Position numbers and translations under genes: made by a program. A stretch of 64,000 bases of DNA from Pseudonocardia sp. DSM 110487. Its GTDB lineage: Bacteria > Actinomycetota > Actinomycetes > Mycobacteriales > Pseudonocardiaceae. The DNA is taken from the NCBI RefSeq assembly GCF_019468565.1, contig NZ_CP080521.1:1-64000 (forward strand), given 5' to 3'. This document shows positions 1 through 9,717 of this stretch, one piece after another. Numbering within the stretch: the stretch's first letter is position 1; each line of letters begins with the position of its first letter. Below the pieces are notes generated by a model that was not told the origin of the DNA, made no database searches, and saw only the letters and a list, made by a program, of their open reading frames with translations.

Positions 1-1596
1 GTGGCCGACCAACCAGGTGACTTGGGACAGGTCTGGAACCGCGTCATCGCCGATCTTTCGGGCGCGGCGGCAGGCTCTGGTCCCCAGTCGCTCTCCCCGC
101 AGCAGCGCGCCTTCCTCCGGCTCACACGGCCGCTCGGTCTGATCGACGGCACAGCCCTGCTCGCGGCTCCGAGCGAGTTCGCGAAGGACGCGATCGAACG
201 CATCCTGCGGCGGCCGATCAGCGACGCGCTCGGCCGGCACCTGGGCGTCACGGTGAACCTCGCTGTCGTCGTCGACGCCTCCGCTGCCTCCGGCGGCACC
301 GAGGTGCCCGACCCGCCGGGAGCTGTCACGCGCTCCGCGCTCGCTTCCGCCGCCACCGACCACCTACCTGTCGAGCAGCCGGCCGATCCCGTCGGCTCCG
401 ACGGGATCGCACTGCACACCACAGGCCCCCTCGACGCCGTTCTCGACACCGACGGCGCGCGCACGAACGGCGGCCCGCGCGAGTCCGGCGACGGGCGGAC
501 CCCCGAGGTGTGGCCTACCTATTCCGGCCCTCCTGCCGGCGAGGCCGTCACCCCGCGCTCGCAGACGCGGCTGAACGAGAAGTACACCTTCGACACGTTC
601 GTCATCGGGGCGTCCAACCGGTTCAGCCATGCCGCTGCGGTCGCCGTGGCCGAGGCGCCTGCGCGCGCGTACAACCCCCTCTTCATCTGGGGCGACTCCG
701 GGCTGGGCAAGACCCACCTGCTCCACGCGGTCGGCCACTACACGCAGCGGCTGTTCCCCGGCATGCGCGTGCGGTACGTCTCCACCGAGGAGTTCACCAA
801 CGACTTCATCAACTCGCTGCGCGACGACCGGAAGGTGGCGTTCCAGCGCCGCTACCGCGACGTCGACGTGCTGTTGGTGGACGACATCCAGTTCCTGGAG
901 GGCAAGGAAGGGACCCAGGAGGAGTTCTTCCACACCTTCAACACCCTCCACAACGCCAACAAGCAGATCGTCGTCTCCTCGGACCGGCCGCCGAAGCGCC
1001 TCGAGACGCTCGAGGACCGGATGCGCACCCGGTTCGAGTGGGGCCTCATCACCGACATCCAGCCACCAGAGCTGGAAACCCGCATCGCGATCCTGCGGAA
1101 GAAGGCCGCGCAGGACCGCCTCGCCGTCCCCGGCGACGTCCTCGAGTTCATCGCCGAGCGCATCGAGCGCAACATCCGAGAGCTCGAGGGCGCGCTCATC
1201 CGCGTCACGGCGTTCGCGTCGCTGAACCGGCAACCGGTCGACACGCAGCTCGCCGAGATCGTGCTGCGCGACCTCATCCCCGACTCCGCGGCGTCCGAGA
1301 TCACCGCGCCCACGATCATGGCCGTCACCGCCGAGTTCTTCGGCGTCACGATCGACGAGCTCTGCGGACCGGGGAAGTCGAAGGCACACGCCCAGCCCCG
1401 CCAGATCGCCATGTATCTGTGCCGCGAGCTCACTGACCTCTCCCTGCCCCGCATCGGGCAGACCTTCGGCGGCCGCGACCACACCACGGTCATGCACGCC
1501 GACAAGAAGATCCGCAACGAGATCGCCCAGCGCCGCAAGACCTTCGAGCAGGTCCAGGAGCTCACGGCGCGGATCAAGCAGCGCGCTCGCCACTGA
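1..1596 (+). CDS. dnaA: Chromosomal replication initiator DnaA
   Basis: This AAA+ ATPase binds DnaA boxes at oriC, opens the duplex and recruits the replicative helicase. The 531-residue protein has an N-terminal domain (about 1-90), a variable acidic linker (about 90-190) and the ATPase core. Walker A is GDSGLGKTH at residues 231-239 and Walker B is LLVDDIQF near 291-298. The C-terminal DNA-binding helix-turn-helix carries the DnaA signature GGRDHTTVMHADKKI near 490-504. The GTG start is the first base of the window, so its promoter is not visible. The oriC region and dnaN follow on the same strand, the standard actinobacterial arrangement. Confidence 0.98.
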   Translation: MADQPGDLGQVWNRVIADLSGAAAGSGPQSLSPQQRAFLRLTRPLGLIDGTALLAAPSEFAKDAIERILRRPISDALGRHLGVTVNLAVVVDASAASGGTEVPDPPGAVTRSALASAATDHLPVEQPADPVGSDGIALHTTGPLDAVLDTDGARTNGGPRESGDGRTPEVWPTYSGPPAGEAVTPRSQTRLNEKYTFDTFVIGASNRFSHAAAVAVAEAPARAYNPLFIWGDSGLGKTHLLHAVGHYTQRLFPGMRVRYVSTEEFTNDFINSLRDDRKVAFQRRYRDVDVLLVDDIQFLEGKEGTQEEFFHTFNTLHNANKQIVVSSDRPPKRLETLEDRMRTRFEWGLITDIQPPELETRIAILRKKAAQDRLAVPGDVLEFIAERIERNIRELEGALIRVTAFASLNRQPVDTQLAEIVLRDLIPDSAASEITAPTIMAVTAEFFGVTIDELCGPGKSKAHAQPRQIAMYLCRELTDLSLPRIGQTFGGRDHTTVMHADKKIRNEIAQRRKTFEQVQELTARIKQRARH

Positions 1597-1640
1597 TACA
1601 CCGGGCGCTGTTGCCGGGTCCCGTCCGGTGGTGGCCGCGC

Positions 1641-1697
1641 CCATGATCCGCAATATCGGTTGCTCATGGCTGCGGCGACAGCCATGGACAACCGCTA
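1641..1697 (+). repeat. 57-bp direct repeat, copy 1
   Basis: This copy runs from ccatgatccg to acaaccgcta and aligns without gaps to 1714-1770. It contains CATGGACAA (1683-1691), two mismatches from the DnaA-box complement TGTGGACAA. The two copies lie just after the dnaA stop. Confidence 0.75.
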
Positions 1698-1713
1698 CTC
1701 GCGATCTTCGCTT

Positions 1714-1770
1714 CCATGATCCGGAGTTTCGGGTGCTCATGGTCGTGGCAGCAGCCGTGGACAACCGCTA
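1714..1770 (+). repeat. 57-bp direct repeat, copy 2
   Basis: This is the second copy of the unit at 1641-1697, with the same length and both ends conserved. It contains CGTGGACAA (1756-1764), one mismatch from a DnaA-box complement. An inverted echo of the unit's left end (cggatcatg) follows at 1774-1782. Confidence 0.75.
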
Positions 1771-1863
1771 GTTCGGATCATGCCCGCCGCCGGTCGAGGG
1801 CCGGGGTGGGTCAGGGCGCGATCCTGCCGATCCATCGGGTCGGGCTGGTCGGGCCCCTGCCGG

Positions 1864-2095
1864 TGGGCGCGCCGTTCCCGGCCCGGGCCCGCCTGCGCCC
1901 GCCTCGTGATCCGGGCCTCGCGCGTGTTCCCTCCCGTTCACCTCGACGCCGTCGCCGTGCGGAGGTGGCTGGGTTGGGTGCACTACCGAACCCTCGGGTT
2001 GCTCGGACGGCCGTCCCCGACTGGGGGGCACGCCCGTTCTCGACGAGACCACCGCGGTTCGGGTGCCACGCGACCGGCTGTGGTCCCGACCCTCC
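1864..2095 (+). repeat. Left arm of a long inverted repeat in the oriC region
   Basis: This arm reads gtgggcgcgccgttcccggc at its outer end and tggtcccgaccctc at its inner end. The complement of 2256-2485 matches it over most of its length, with scattered substitutions and one diverged stretch near 1890-1925. Conserved blocks include the tracts ggttgggtgcactaccgaa and cacgcccgttc.cgacgaga. The arms are separated by about 160 bp, so a large cruciform or hairpin is possible. No transposase is present. Confidence 0.8.
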
Positions 2096-2255
2096 ACCCC
2101 AGCCCTCTCCCGGATGATCACGGCCAGACCACCCCAAGGACAGTGCCCGTGCGCAGGTCCATGATCAGCAGGAACGGGACGCCAGCCGCAGGTGGTGCAG
2201 CTCCGGTCCCGATTCCGCTGATCACGCCCCAGATTCCAGGGGTGGCCAGTGGGCG

Positions 2256-2485
2256 AGGATCGGGACCACAGCCAGTCAAGTGGCACCAAAATTGCGGTGG
2301 TCTCGTCGTGAACGGGCGTGCCCCCGCGTCGGGGACGGCTGCCCGAGCAACCACATGATTCGGTAGTGCACCCAACCCGGCCACCTCCATGAGGCGGGGG
2401 TTGAGGTGAACCGGCGGGAACACGACGGCGGCCGAGGGCTGGTGGGTGAGCGCCGGGTGGCCCGGGCCGGGAACGGCGCGCCCAC
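2256..2485 (-). repeat. Right arm of a long inverted repeat in the oriC region
   Basis: This is the inverted partner of 1864-2095. Read on the minus strand it has the same order of blocks, from gtgggcgcgccgttcccggc to the tggtcccgat block. The resemblance is far above what GC content alone would give, because long exact tracts of mixed composition are shared. It could be a pair of dispersed intergenic repeats that landed in opposite orientation. Confidence 0.8.
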
Positions 2486-2999
2486 GAAAGACCCGGCACC
2501 CGACCGCACCCCCGGGGTGCGTTCCGCGGAACGCACCGCGACCCAGGCGGTGATCAGCGGCTCGGCGCGAAACCCGACGCCCCACGTCGGGAAAGGCGCC
2601 AAGCTGACGATCACAGGCTGCCGCCGGCCCGGCCCTGTGTCGCCCGGTGCGCGCGTTCTCGGGTGGCGCGCCCGGTCGACGGGGTGGCTGGCCGGTGACC
2701 AGGTGCGTCGACCGGCACGGGTTGCACCGGTGTCGGCGGCTCCGCCGTGCCGAGATGATCCCCAAGGCCTGCGATCAGAAGAACGATCACGAAGTCCGGC
2801 CGTAGTACTGGGGCGCCGTCCCAACTCGACCGCCGGGAGCGGGATGGTCGCTCCCCGCACACGGGCATCCACGCTCGCGTCACCACTCCCGGTCACGAAC
2901 CGTCGTCACCCGGGTGCGGCGAGAGAGCACAACGGCTTGCTCAGAGTGAGGATCGACGGTCGGATCCGGTCGCGCAGCGTCCCCACCCGACCACTCTTC

Positions 3000-3270
3000 A
3001 CCCACATCTGGGGACAACTCTGTGGATGGTCGCCGAGAGGCCGGTGGACGGATCGTGCGCGAACGGTGGAAAACCGGTGTCCACAGCGGGGACAGTTGAC
3101 CGCTCCGCGCAGTCATCCACCGGCAACCTCATCCGCCCACGGGTGCGCCCACCCAGCCCTCCCCACCCGGACACGGCCACTGACCAGCGCGAACGTGACC
3201 CATCCACACTATGCACAGGCCCTTCTACTACTGCTGGATCTCTCTCTTTGAACATCTAAGAAAGAAGAAG
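3000..3270 (+). other. Probable oriC core: DnaA boxes, DnaA-trio-like stretch and AT-rich unwinding patch
   Basis: DnaA-box-like 9-mers, relative to TT(A/G)TCCACA or its complement, are TGGGGACAA (3009-3017), TGTGGATGG (3021-3029), GTGTCCACA (3077-3085), TCATCCACC (3113-3121), CCATCCACA (3200-3208) and CTATGCACA (3209-3217). Immediately after the last one come ggccc and CTT-CTA-CTA-CTG-CTG (3222-3236), then a purine/pyrimidine-skewed AT-rich patch (3237-3270). A box, a GC spacer, repeated CTN triplets and an AT-rich tract match the basal unwinding layout described for Bacillus. Assignment is from sequence only. Confidence 0.7.
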
Positions 3271-3470
3271 CGACGTGGATGGAGTCGGACGGGCGATCCC
3301 GATCGGGTAGCCCATGGCCGGGATGACACCCGCCGTCCGGAGGCTCTACGGTGGGTCTCCCCGGCCCGGGTCCTCCCGGCACCGCGGCGGCGTCCGGGCG
3401 CCGCACCCACAACGCCCGCCGGCATTCCAGCCGGCGACCCTGAGTCGTCCCCAGCGTGAGAGGTCCCCTC

Positions 3471-4628
3471 ATGAAGTTCCGGGTCGAACGCGACGTCCTC
3501 GCAGACGCCGCCGCCTGGGTGGCCCGCAGCCTCCCGGCGCGACCGCCGGTCCCGGTGCTCGGCGGCGTCCTGATCGAGGCCAGTGGCGGGGGAGACGGCG
3601 ACCGCCTCACCGTCTCCGGGTTCGACTACGAGACGTCCGCGCGGGTCGAGCTCGACGCGACGATCGGCGACCCGGGCCGCGTCCTCGTCTCGGGCCGGCT
3701 GCTCGCCGACATCACCCGCGCGCTTCCGTCGAAGCCAGTCGATCTCGTCGTCGACGGGTCCCGCGCCACGATCAACTGCGGGAGCAGCCGGTTCAGCCTG
3801 CCGACGATGCCGGTGGAGGACTACCCACAGCTGCCGGCCATGCCCCAGCTCGCCGGCAGGGTCGCCGCTGGCGAGCTCGCCGAGGCCGTCGCGCAGGTCG
3901 CCGTCGCGGCAGGCCGCGACGACACGCTGCCGATGCTCACCGGCATCCGGCTCGAGATCGAGGGTGAGCAGCTCACCCTCGCCGCCACCGACCGGTTCCG
4001 GCTCGCCGTCCGCGAGCTGGACTGGACCCCGGAGGACGACGCGCAGTCGAGCGCGGTGCTGATCCCGGCGCGCACGCTCGCCGAGGTCGCGAAGACGCTC
4101 TCCGGCGCGGGCACCGTGGAGATCGCGCTGTCGGCAGGCGACGGCATGCTGGGCATCACGGGTGCCGGCAGACGCGCCACCACCCGCCTTCTCGACGCCG
4201 AGTTCCCGCGGTTCCGCCAGCTGATCCCGGCCGAGCACACGAGCGCCGCCGTGATCGAGGTTGCCCCGCTCGTCGAGGCGATCAAGCGCGTGGCGCTGGT
4301 CACCGATCGCGTCGCGCAGGTCCGGATGGAGTTCGCCGACGACGGGCTGCGCCTCGCCGCGGGTGGCGACGACGTCGGCAGCGCCGAGGAAGAGCTTCCG
4401 TGTGAACTCGACGGCGCGCCGCTCGTGATCGCGTTCAACCCCGGGTACCTTCTCGACGGCCTCGGTGCACTGCACACCGAGCGGGCACAGCTGACGTTCA
4501 CCACGCCGAACCGGCCTGCTCTCGTGCGGCCGGTGCCCGCGCCAGCGAAGGACGCGTCCACGGAGGAGACTGCGGAACCGATGCCGGGGTACCTGCACCT
4601 GTTGATGCCAGTGCGGCTGCCCGGCTGA
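3471..4628 (+). CDS. dnaN: DNA polymerase III beta subunit (sliding clamp)
   Basis: The beta clamp forms a ring on DNA and tethers DNA polymerase III and repair enzymes. This 385-residue protein has the normal family length and three repeated clamp domains. It opens with MKFRVERDVLADAAAWVARSL, and the hydrophobic cleft region near the C-terminus ends in the usual LLMPVRLPG. An in-frame GTG lies 15 bases upstream, but ATG 3471 is preceded by GAGAGGT at normal spacing and gives the family-typical N-terminus. It sits between oriC and gnd. Confidence 0.97.
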   Translation: MKFRVERDVLADAAAWVARSLPARPPVPVLGGVLIEASGGGDGDRLTVSGFDYETSARVELDATIGDPGRVLVSGRLLADITRALPSKPVDLVVDGSRATINCGSSRFSLPTMPVEDYPQLPAMPQLAGRVAAGELAEAVAQVAVAAGRDDTLPMLTGIRLEIEGEQLTLAATDRFRLAVRELDWTPEDDAQSSAVLIPARTLAEVAKTLSGAGTVEIALSAGDGMLGITGAGRRATTRLLDAEFPRFRQLIPAEHTSAAVIEVAPLVEAIKRVALVTDRVAQVRMEFADDGLRLAAGGDDVGSAEEELPCELDGAPLVIAFNPGYLLDGLGALHTERAQLTFTTPNRPALVRPVPAPAKDASTEETAEPMPGYLHLLMPVRLPG

Positions 4629-4664
4629 ACGCCGCGCGCACCCCGATTCCAGGAGAGACGAGAA

Positions 4665-5612
4665 GTGCAACTGGGACTCATCGGCCTGGGCCGAATGGGC
4701 GGAAACATGCGCGACCGGCTGCGCGTGGCAGGCCACGAGGTGGTCGGCTACGACCCCCGGCCCGAGGTGAGTGACGTCGAATCGCTGACCGCGCTCGCGA
4801 AGGCGCTCACGGCGCCGCGGGTGGTGTGGGTCATGGTCCCCTCAGGTGAGCCGACGCGCGGCACCGTGCGCGCGCTGGGCGACGTGCTGGAGCCCGGTGA
4901 CCTCGTGATCGACGGGGGCAACTCGCGCTACACCGACGACGGGCCCAACGCCGCGCTGCTCGACGAGAAGGGGATCGGCTACCTCGACGTCGGCGTCTCG
5001 GGCGGGGTCTGGGGCAAGGCCAACGGCTACGGGCTGATGGCGGGTGGGTCCGCCGACCACGTCGAGCGGGCCATGCCGATCTTCGACGCACTACGCCCTG
5101 AGGGCCCCCGCGAGGAGGGCTTCGTGCACGCGGGCCCGGTGGGCGCCGGGCACTTCTCGAAGATGGTCCACAACGGCATCGAGTACGGGCTCATGCAGGC
5201 CTACGCCGAGGGCTTCGAGCTGCTGCAGGCCGCCGAGCTGATCACCGACGTGCCCGGCGTGCTCCAGGCGTGGTCGCGCGGCACCGTGGTGCGCTCGTGG
5301 CTGCTCGACCTGCTCGTCGTCGCGTTGAAGGAAGACCCGGGCCTCGTGAAGCTCGACGACTACGTCGAGGACTCCGGCGAGGGGCGCTGGACGATCGAAG
5401 AGGCCATCAAGCACGCCGTGCCGCTGCCGGTGATCTCCGCTGCCCTGTTCGCCCGATTCGCCTCCCGGCAGGACTCCTCGCCCGCGATGAAGGCGGTCGC
5501 GGCGCTCCGCCAGCAGTTCGGCGGGCACGCGGTGCGCTCGGCCGCCGGGCCGGCCGGAACGCCCGGTGAGCACGCCGGCCCGAGCTCGGGCACCGGCAGC
5601 ACCCACAATTAG
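4665..5612 (+). CDS. gnd: 6-phosphogluconate dehydrogenase, short NAD-type (decarboxylating)
   Basis: The family oxidises 6-phosphogluconate to ribulose 5-phosphate and CO2 in the pentose phosphate pathway. The 315-residue product opens with a Rossmann motif, GLIGLGRMGGNM (about 4-15). It then has the family segments GLMAGGSAD and HFSKMVHNGIEYGLMQAYAEG, where the Lys and the following His-Asn are the expected catalytic site. It belongs to the short form of about 300 residues rather than the 470-residue enteric form. GTG 4665 follows AGGAGAG at suitable spacing. A gnd gene between dnaN and recF is standard in actinobacteria. Confidence 0.93.
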   Translation: MQLGLIGLGRMGGNMRDRLRVAGHEVVGYDPRPEVSDVESLTALAKALTAPRVVWVMVPSGEPTRGTVRALGDVLEPGDLVIDGGNSRYTDDGPNAALLDEKGIGYLDVGVSGGVWGKANGYGLMAGGSADHVERAMPIFDALRPEGPREEGFVHAGPVGAGHFSKMVHNGIEYGLMQAYAEGFELLQAAELITDVPGVLQAWSRGTVVRSWLLDLLVVALKEDPGLVKLDDYVEDSGEGRWTIEEAIKHAVPLPVISAALFARFASRQDSSPAMKAVAALRQQFGGHAVRSAAGPAGTPGEHAGPSSGTGSTHN

Positions 5613-5615
5613 TCG

Positions 5616-6746
5616 GTGTACCTGCGCCGCCTAGCCGTCACGGACTTCCGCTCGTGGGAGAGCGCCGAGCTCGACCTGCAACCGGGGGTCACGGTGCTCG
5701 TGGGGCCGAACGGGGTGGGCAAGACGAACCTCGTGGAGGCGGCCGGATACCTGGCCACCCTCGGCTCGCACCGCGTCGCCGCCGATGCGCCGCTCATCCG
5801 GCGCGGGGCACCGCGAGCACTCGTGCGCGGAGTAGTGGTGCACCAGGGCCGAGAGCTGACCGTCGAGCTGGAGATCGCGCCGGGACGGGCGAACCGGGCC
5901 AGGGTGAACCGTGCTCCAGCGAAACCACGGGACGTGCTGGGCATCCTGCGCACCGTGCTGTTCGCCCCCGAGGACCTCGCGCTGGTGCGCGGCGACCCCG
6001 GGGAGCGCCGCCGGTTCCTCGACGACCTCCTCGTCTCGCGGTTCCCGCGATACGCCGCCGTCCGCTCCGACTACGACCGGGTGCTGCGGCAGCGCTCCGC
6101 CCTGCTCAAGACCGCACGCGGCGGGGGCGACATGCGCACCCTCGACGTGTGGGACGGCCACCTCGCCCGGCACGGCGCCGCTCTGCTCGCGGGCAGGCTG
6201 GAGCTCGTCGGCGCCATCGCCCCCCGCGCGGTGGACGCGTTCGCCGAGGTCGCCCCGACCTCCGACCCGATCTCCGTCGGCTACCGGTGCAGCATCGAGG
6301 GCGAGCTGCCGGGGGCGGTGGACGAGCTGGAGCCACTCCTCATCGACGCGATGGGCCGGATGCGGCGGCAGGAGGTGGAGCGTGGTGTGTGCCTCGTCGG
6401 CCCGCACCGCGACGACCTGGAGCTGCGACTCGGGGACGGCCCCGCCAAGGGGTACGCGAGCCACGGGGAGTCATGGGCGCTGGCGCTCGCGCTGCGGCTC
6501 GCCTCGTACCGGCTGCTGTGCGACGACGACGTCGAGCCGGTCCTCGTGCTCGACGACGTGTTCGCGGAGCTCGACTCACGTCGCCGTACCGCCCTCGCCG
6601 ACGTCGCCCGTCGCGCCGAGCAGGTGCTGGTCACCGCGGCGGTGGCCGAGGACGTCCCCGACGCGCTCGACGGCGACCGATTCGCGGTGAGCGGAGGGCA
6701 CATCGAGCGGCTTACGCAAGAGTCCACGTCAGGAGGCCGGCTGTGA
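5616..6746 (+). CDS. recF: DNA replication and repair protein RecF
   Basis: RecF is an SMC-like ATPase that helps load RecA on gapped DNA with RecO and RecR. The 376-residue protein begins MYLRRLAVTDFRSWESAELDL, the standard RecF N-terminus. Walker A is GPNGVGKTN (about 30-38), and the signature region SHGESWALALALRLA and Walker B VLVLDDVFAELD are near the C-terminus. GTG 5616 lies 3 bases after the gnd stop, so translation is probably coupled. A good AGGAGG (6731-6736) lies near its 3' end and may serve a following reading frame. Confidence 0.96.
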   Translation: MYLRRLAVTDFRSWESAELDLQPGVTVLVGPNGVGKTNLVEAAGYLATLGSHRVAADAPLIRRGAPRALVRGVVVHQGRELTVELEIAPGRANRARVNRAPAKPRDVLGILRTVLFAPEDLALVRGDPGERRRFLDDLLVSRFPRYAAVRSDYDRVLRQRSALLKTARGGGDMRTLDVWDGHLARHGAALLAGRLELVGAIAPRAVDAFAEVAPTSDPISVGYRCSIEGELPGAVDELEPLLIDAMGRMRRQEVERGVCLVGPHRDDLELRLGDGPAKGYASHGESWALALALRLASYRLLCDDDVEPVLVLDDVFAELDSRRRTALADVARRAEQVLVTAAVAEDVPDALDGDRFAVSGGHIERLTQESTSGGRL

Positions 6747-6757
6747 CGTCGCCCACC

Positions 6758-6787
6758 TGGGGACAAAGGTGTGGATACTGTGGATAA
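6758..6787 (-). promoter_or_regulatory. Cluster of three DnaA boxes at the recF-dciA junction
   Basis: Three box-like 9-mers lie in 30 bp: TGGGGACAA (6758-6766), TGTGGATAC (6770-6778) and TGTGGATAA (6779-6787). The last is the exact complement of the consensus TTATCCACA. All point the same way. They straddle the start of dciA, so DnaA could regulate the helicase-loader gene or use the site as a titration site. Function is inferred. Confidence 0.65.
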
Positions 6788-7421
6788 CTTTCGTCGCACT
6801 GGTGATGACGAGCAGAAACGACCGCCCATCGTGCCCGGGGAACCGCCCGCCGCGCCCCATTCGAGGGCGGTTGTCCCCAGCCCTGGGGATGAACAGGGGG
6901 AGACCGCTGGTCGTGGCCGCGGCGCGGATCTGGCCCGCGAGGCACTGCGCGCGGCACGGGAGGCCAGCGCCGAGCGAGCGGCCAAGCGCACCGCCGAGAA
7001 GCAGGGTCGCAAGCCGGCCAGCTCCCGCGGCCGCCGCAGGCGATGGTCGGGCCCCGGCCCGGACGAGCGTGATCCGCAACCCTTCGGCCGGGTGGTCTCG
7101 CGAGTTTCGCTGGACCGCGGCTGGTCGCCGCGCCTGACCGACGCCACCGTCCTGGGCCGCTGGCCGCACCTCGTCGGCGCCGATATCGCCGACCACTGCA
7201 CGCCGCTGTCGTTGCGGGACGGGGAGCTCGTGCTGCAGGCCGAGTCCACGGCGTGGGCAACGCAGCTGCGCCAGCTGCAGCGCCAGCTGCTCTCCCGGCT
7301 GGCCGGTTCCGTGGGGAAGGACGTCGTGCGCCGGATCCGCGTGGTCGCACCGTCCGGGCCGAGCTGGAGGCACGGGCCGAGGCACGTCCGCGGCAGGGGG
7401 CCTCGAGACACGTACGGATGA
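6771..7421 (+). CDS. dciA: DUF721 family protein, DciA-type replicative helicase operator
   Basis: DciA proteins interact with the DnaB helicase and replace DnaC-type loaders in many bacteria. The 216-residue product has a charged, Ala/Arg-rich N-terminal half. It ends in the conserved DUF721 domain: SWSGPGPDERDPQPFG-like and WSPRLTDATVLGRWPHLVG segments, then ESTAWATQLRQLQ and SWRHGPRHVRGRGPRDTYG, close to the mycobacterial gene at the same locus. The start is uncertain. GTG 6771 has AAAGG too close, while in-frame GTG 6780 has it at about 10 bases. Both lie inside the DnaA-box cluster. Confidence 0.88.
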   Translation: MDTVDNFRRTGDDEQKRPPIVPGEPPAAPHSRAVVPSPGDEQGETAGRGRGADLAREALRAAREASAERAAKRTAEKQGRKPASSRGRRRRWSGPGPDERDPQPFGRVVSRVSLDRGWSPRLTDATVLGRWPHLVGADIADHCTPLSLRDGELVLQAESTAWATQLRQLQRQLLSRLAGSVGKDVVRRIRVVAPSGPSWRHGPRHVRGRGPRDTYG

Positions 7422-7689
7422 CGTCGATCGCGCCATGCGGCGATTCAGGGCGACGTGACGGCGCCGTAGCCCGTTTCATCCCCCGTCGCAGCCGATCGAA
7501 CCCGTCCAGGTTCCCAATCGGCTGTCTGCGACGATTCTGGGGGTGTCCTAGCCGCGTTCCTGTCAAGCCGCCCCGGTATGATGGAGACGAGTTCCCGGGC
7601 GCTCCCCGATCGCCCGGTCTAGAGGCTCTGACACGGGGGCGTTGTCGTGCGCCCGGTCCGGGCCGTCATGGCGAGGAGACAGGCTGCCC

Positions 7690-9669
<1,980 letters not shown>

Positions 9670-9717
9670 TCCGCGCGCCCGATACCGGAACCGGAACCGT
9701 ACGAGCAGAGAAGGACG

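Larger units (their letters stand above)
1597..3470. other. dnaA-dnaN intergenic region containing oriC
   Basis: No convincing gene lies in this 1.9-kb gap. The open frames here are antisense or GC-driven and their codon use is unlike the neighbours. The left part (1641-1770) holds two 57-bp direct repeats. The middle (1864-2485) holds a long imperfect inverted repeat. The right part (about 3000-3270) holds DnaA-box-like 9-mers and an AT-rich patch, the likely functional origin. Actinobacterial oriC normally lies between dnaA and dnaN, but this gap is larger than the usual 0.5-1 kb as I recall it, mostly because of the inverted repeat. Confidence 0.85.

Noticed and set aside
364..1764. A 466-codon minus-strand frame across dnaA
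   Set aside because: It is a shadow of dnaA with no recognisable motif; high third-position GC removes stop codons on the opposite strand.
2406..3251. A 281-codon plus-strand frame in the oriC region
   Set aside because: It runs through the inverted-repeat arm and the DnaA boxes, lacks a ribosome site and has no homologous-looking domain; the region is better explained as origin DNA.
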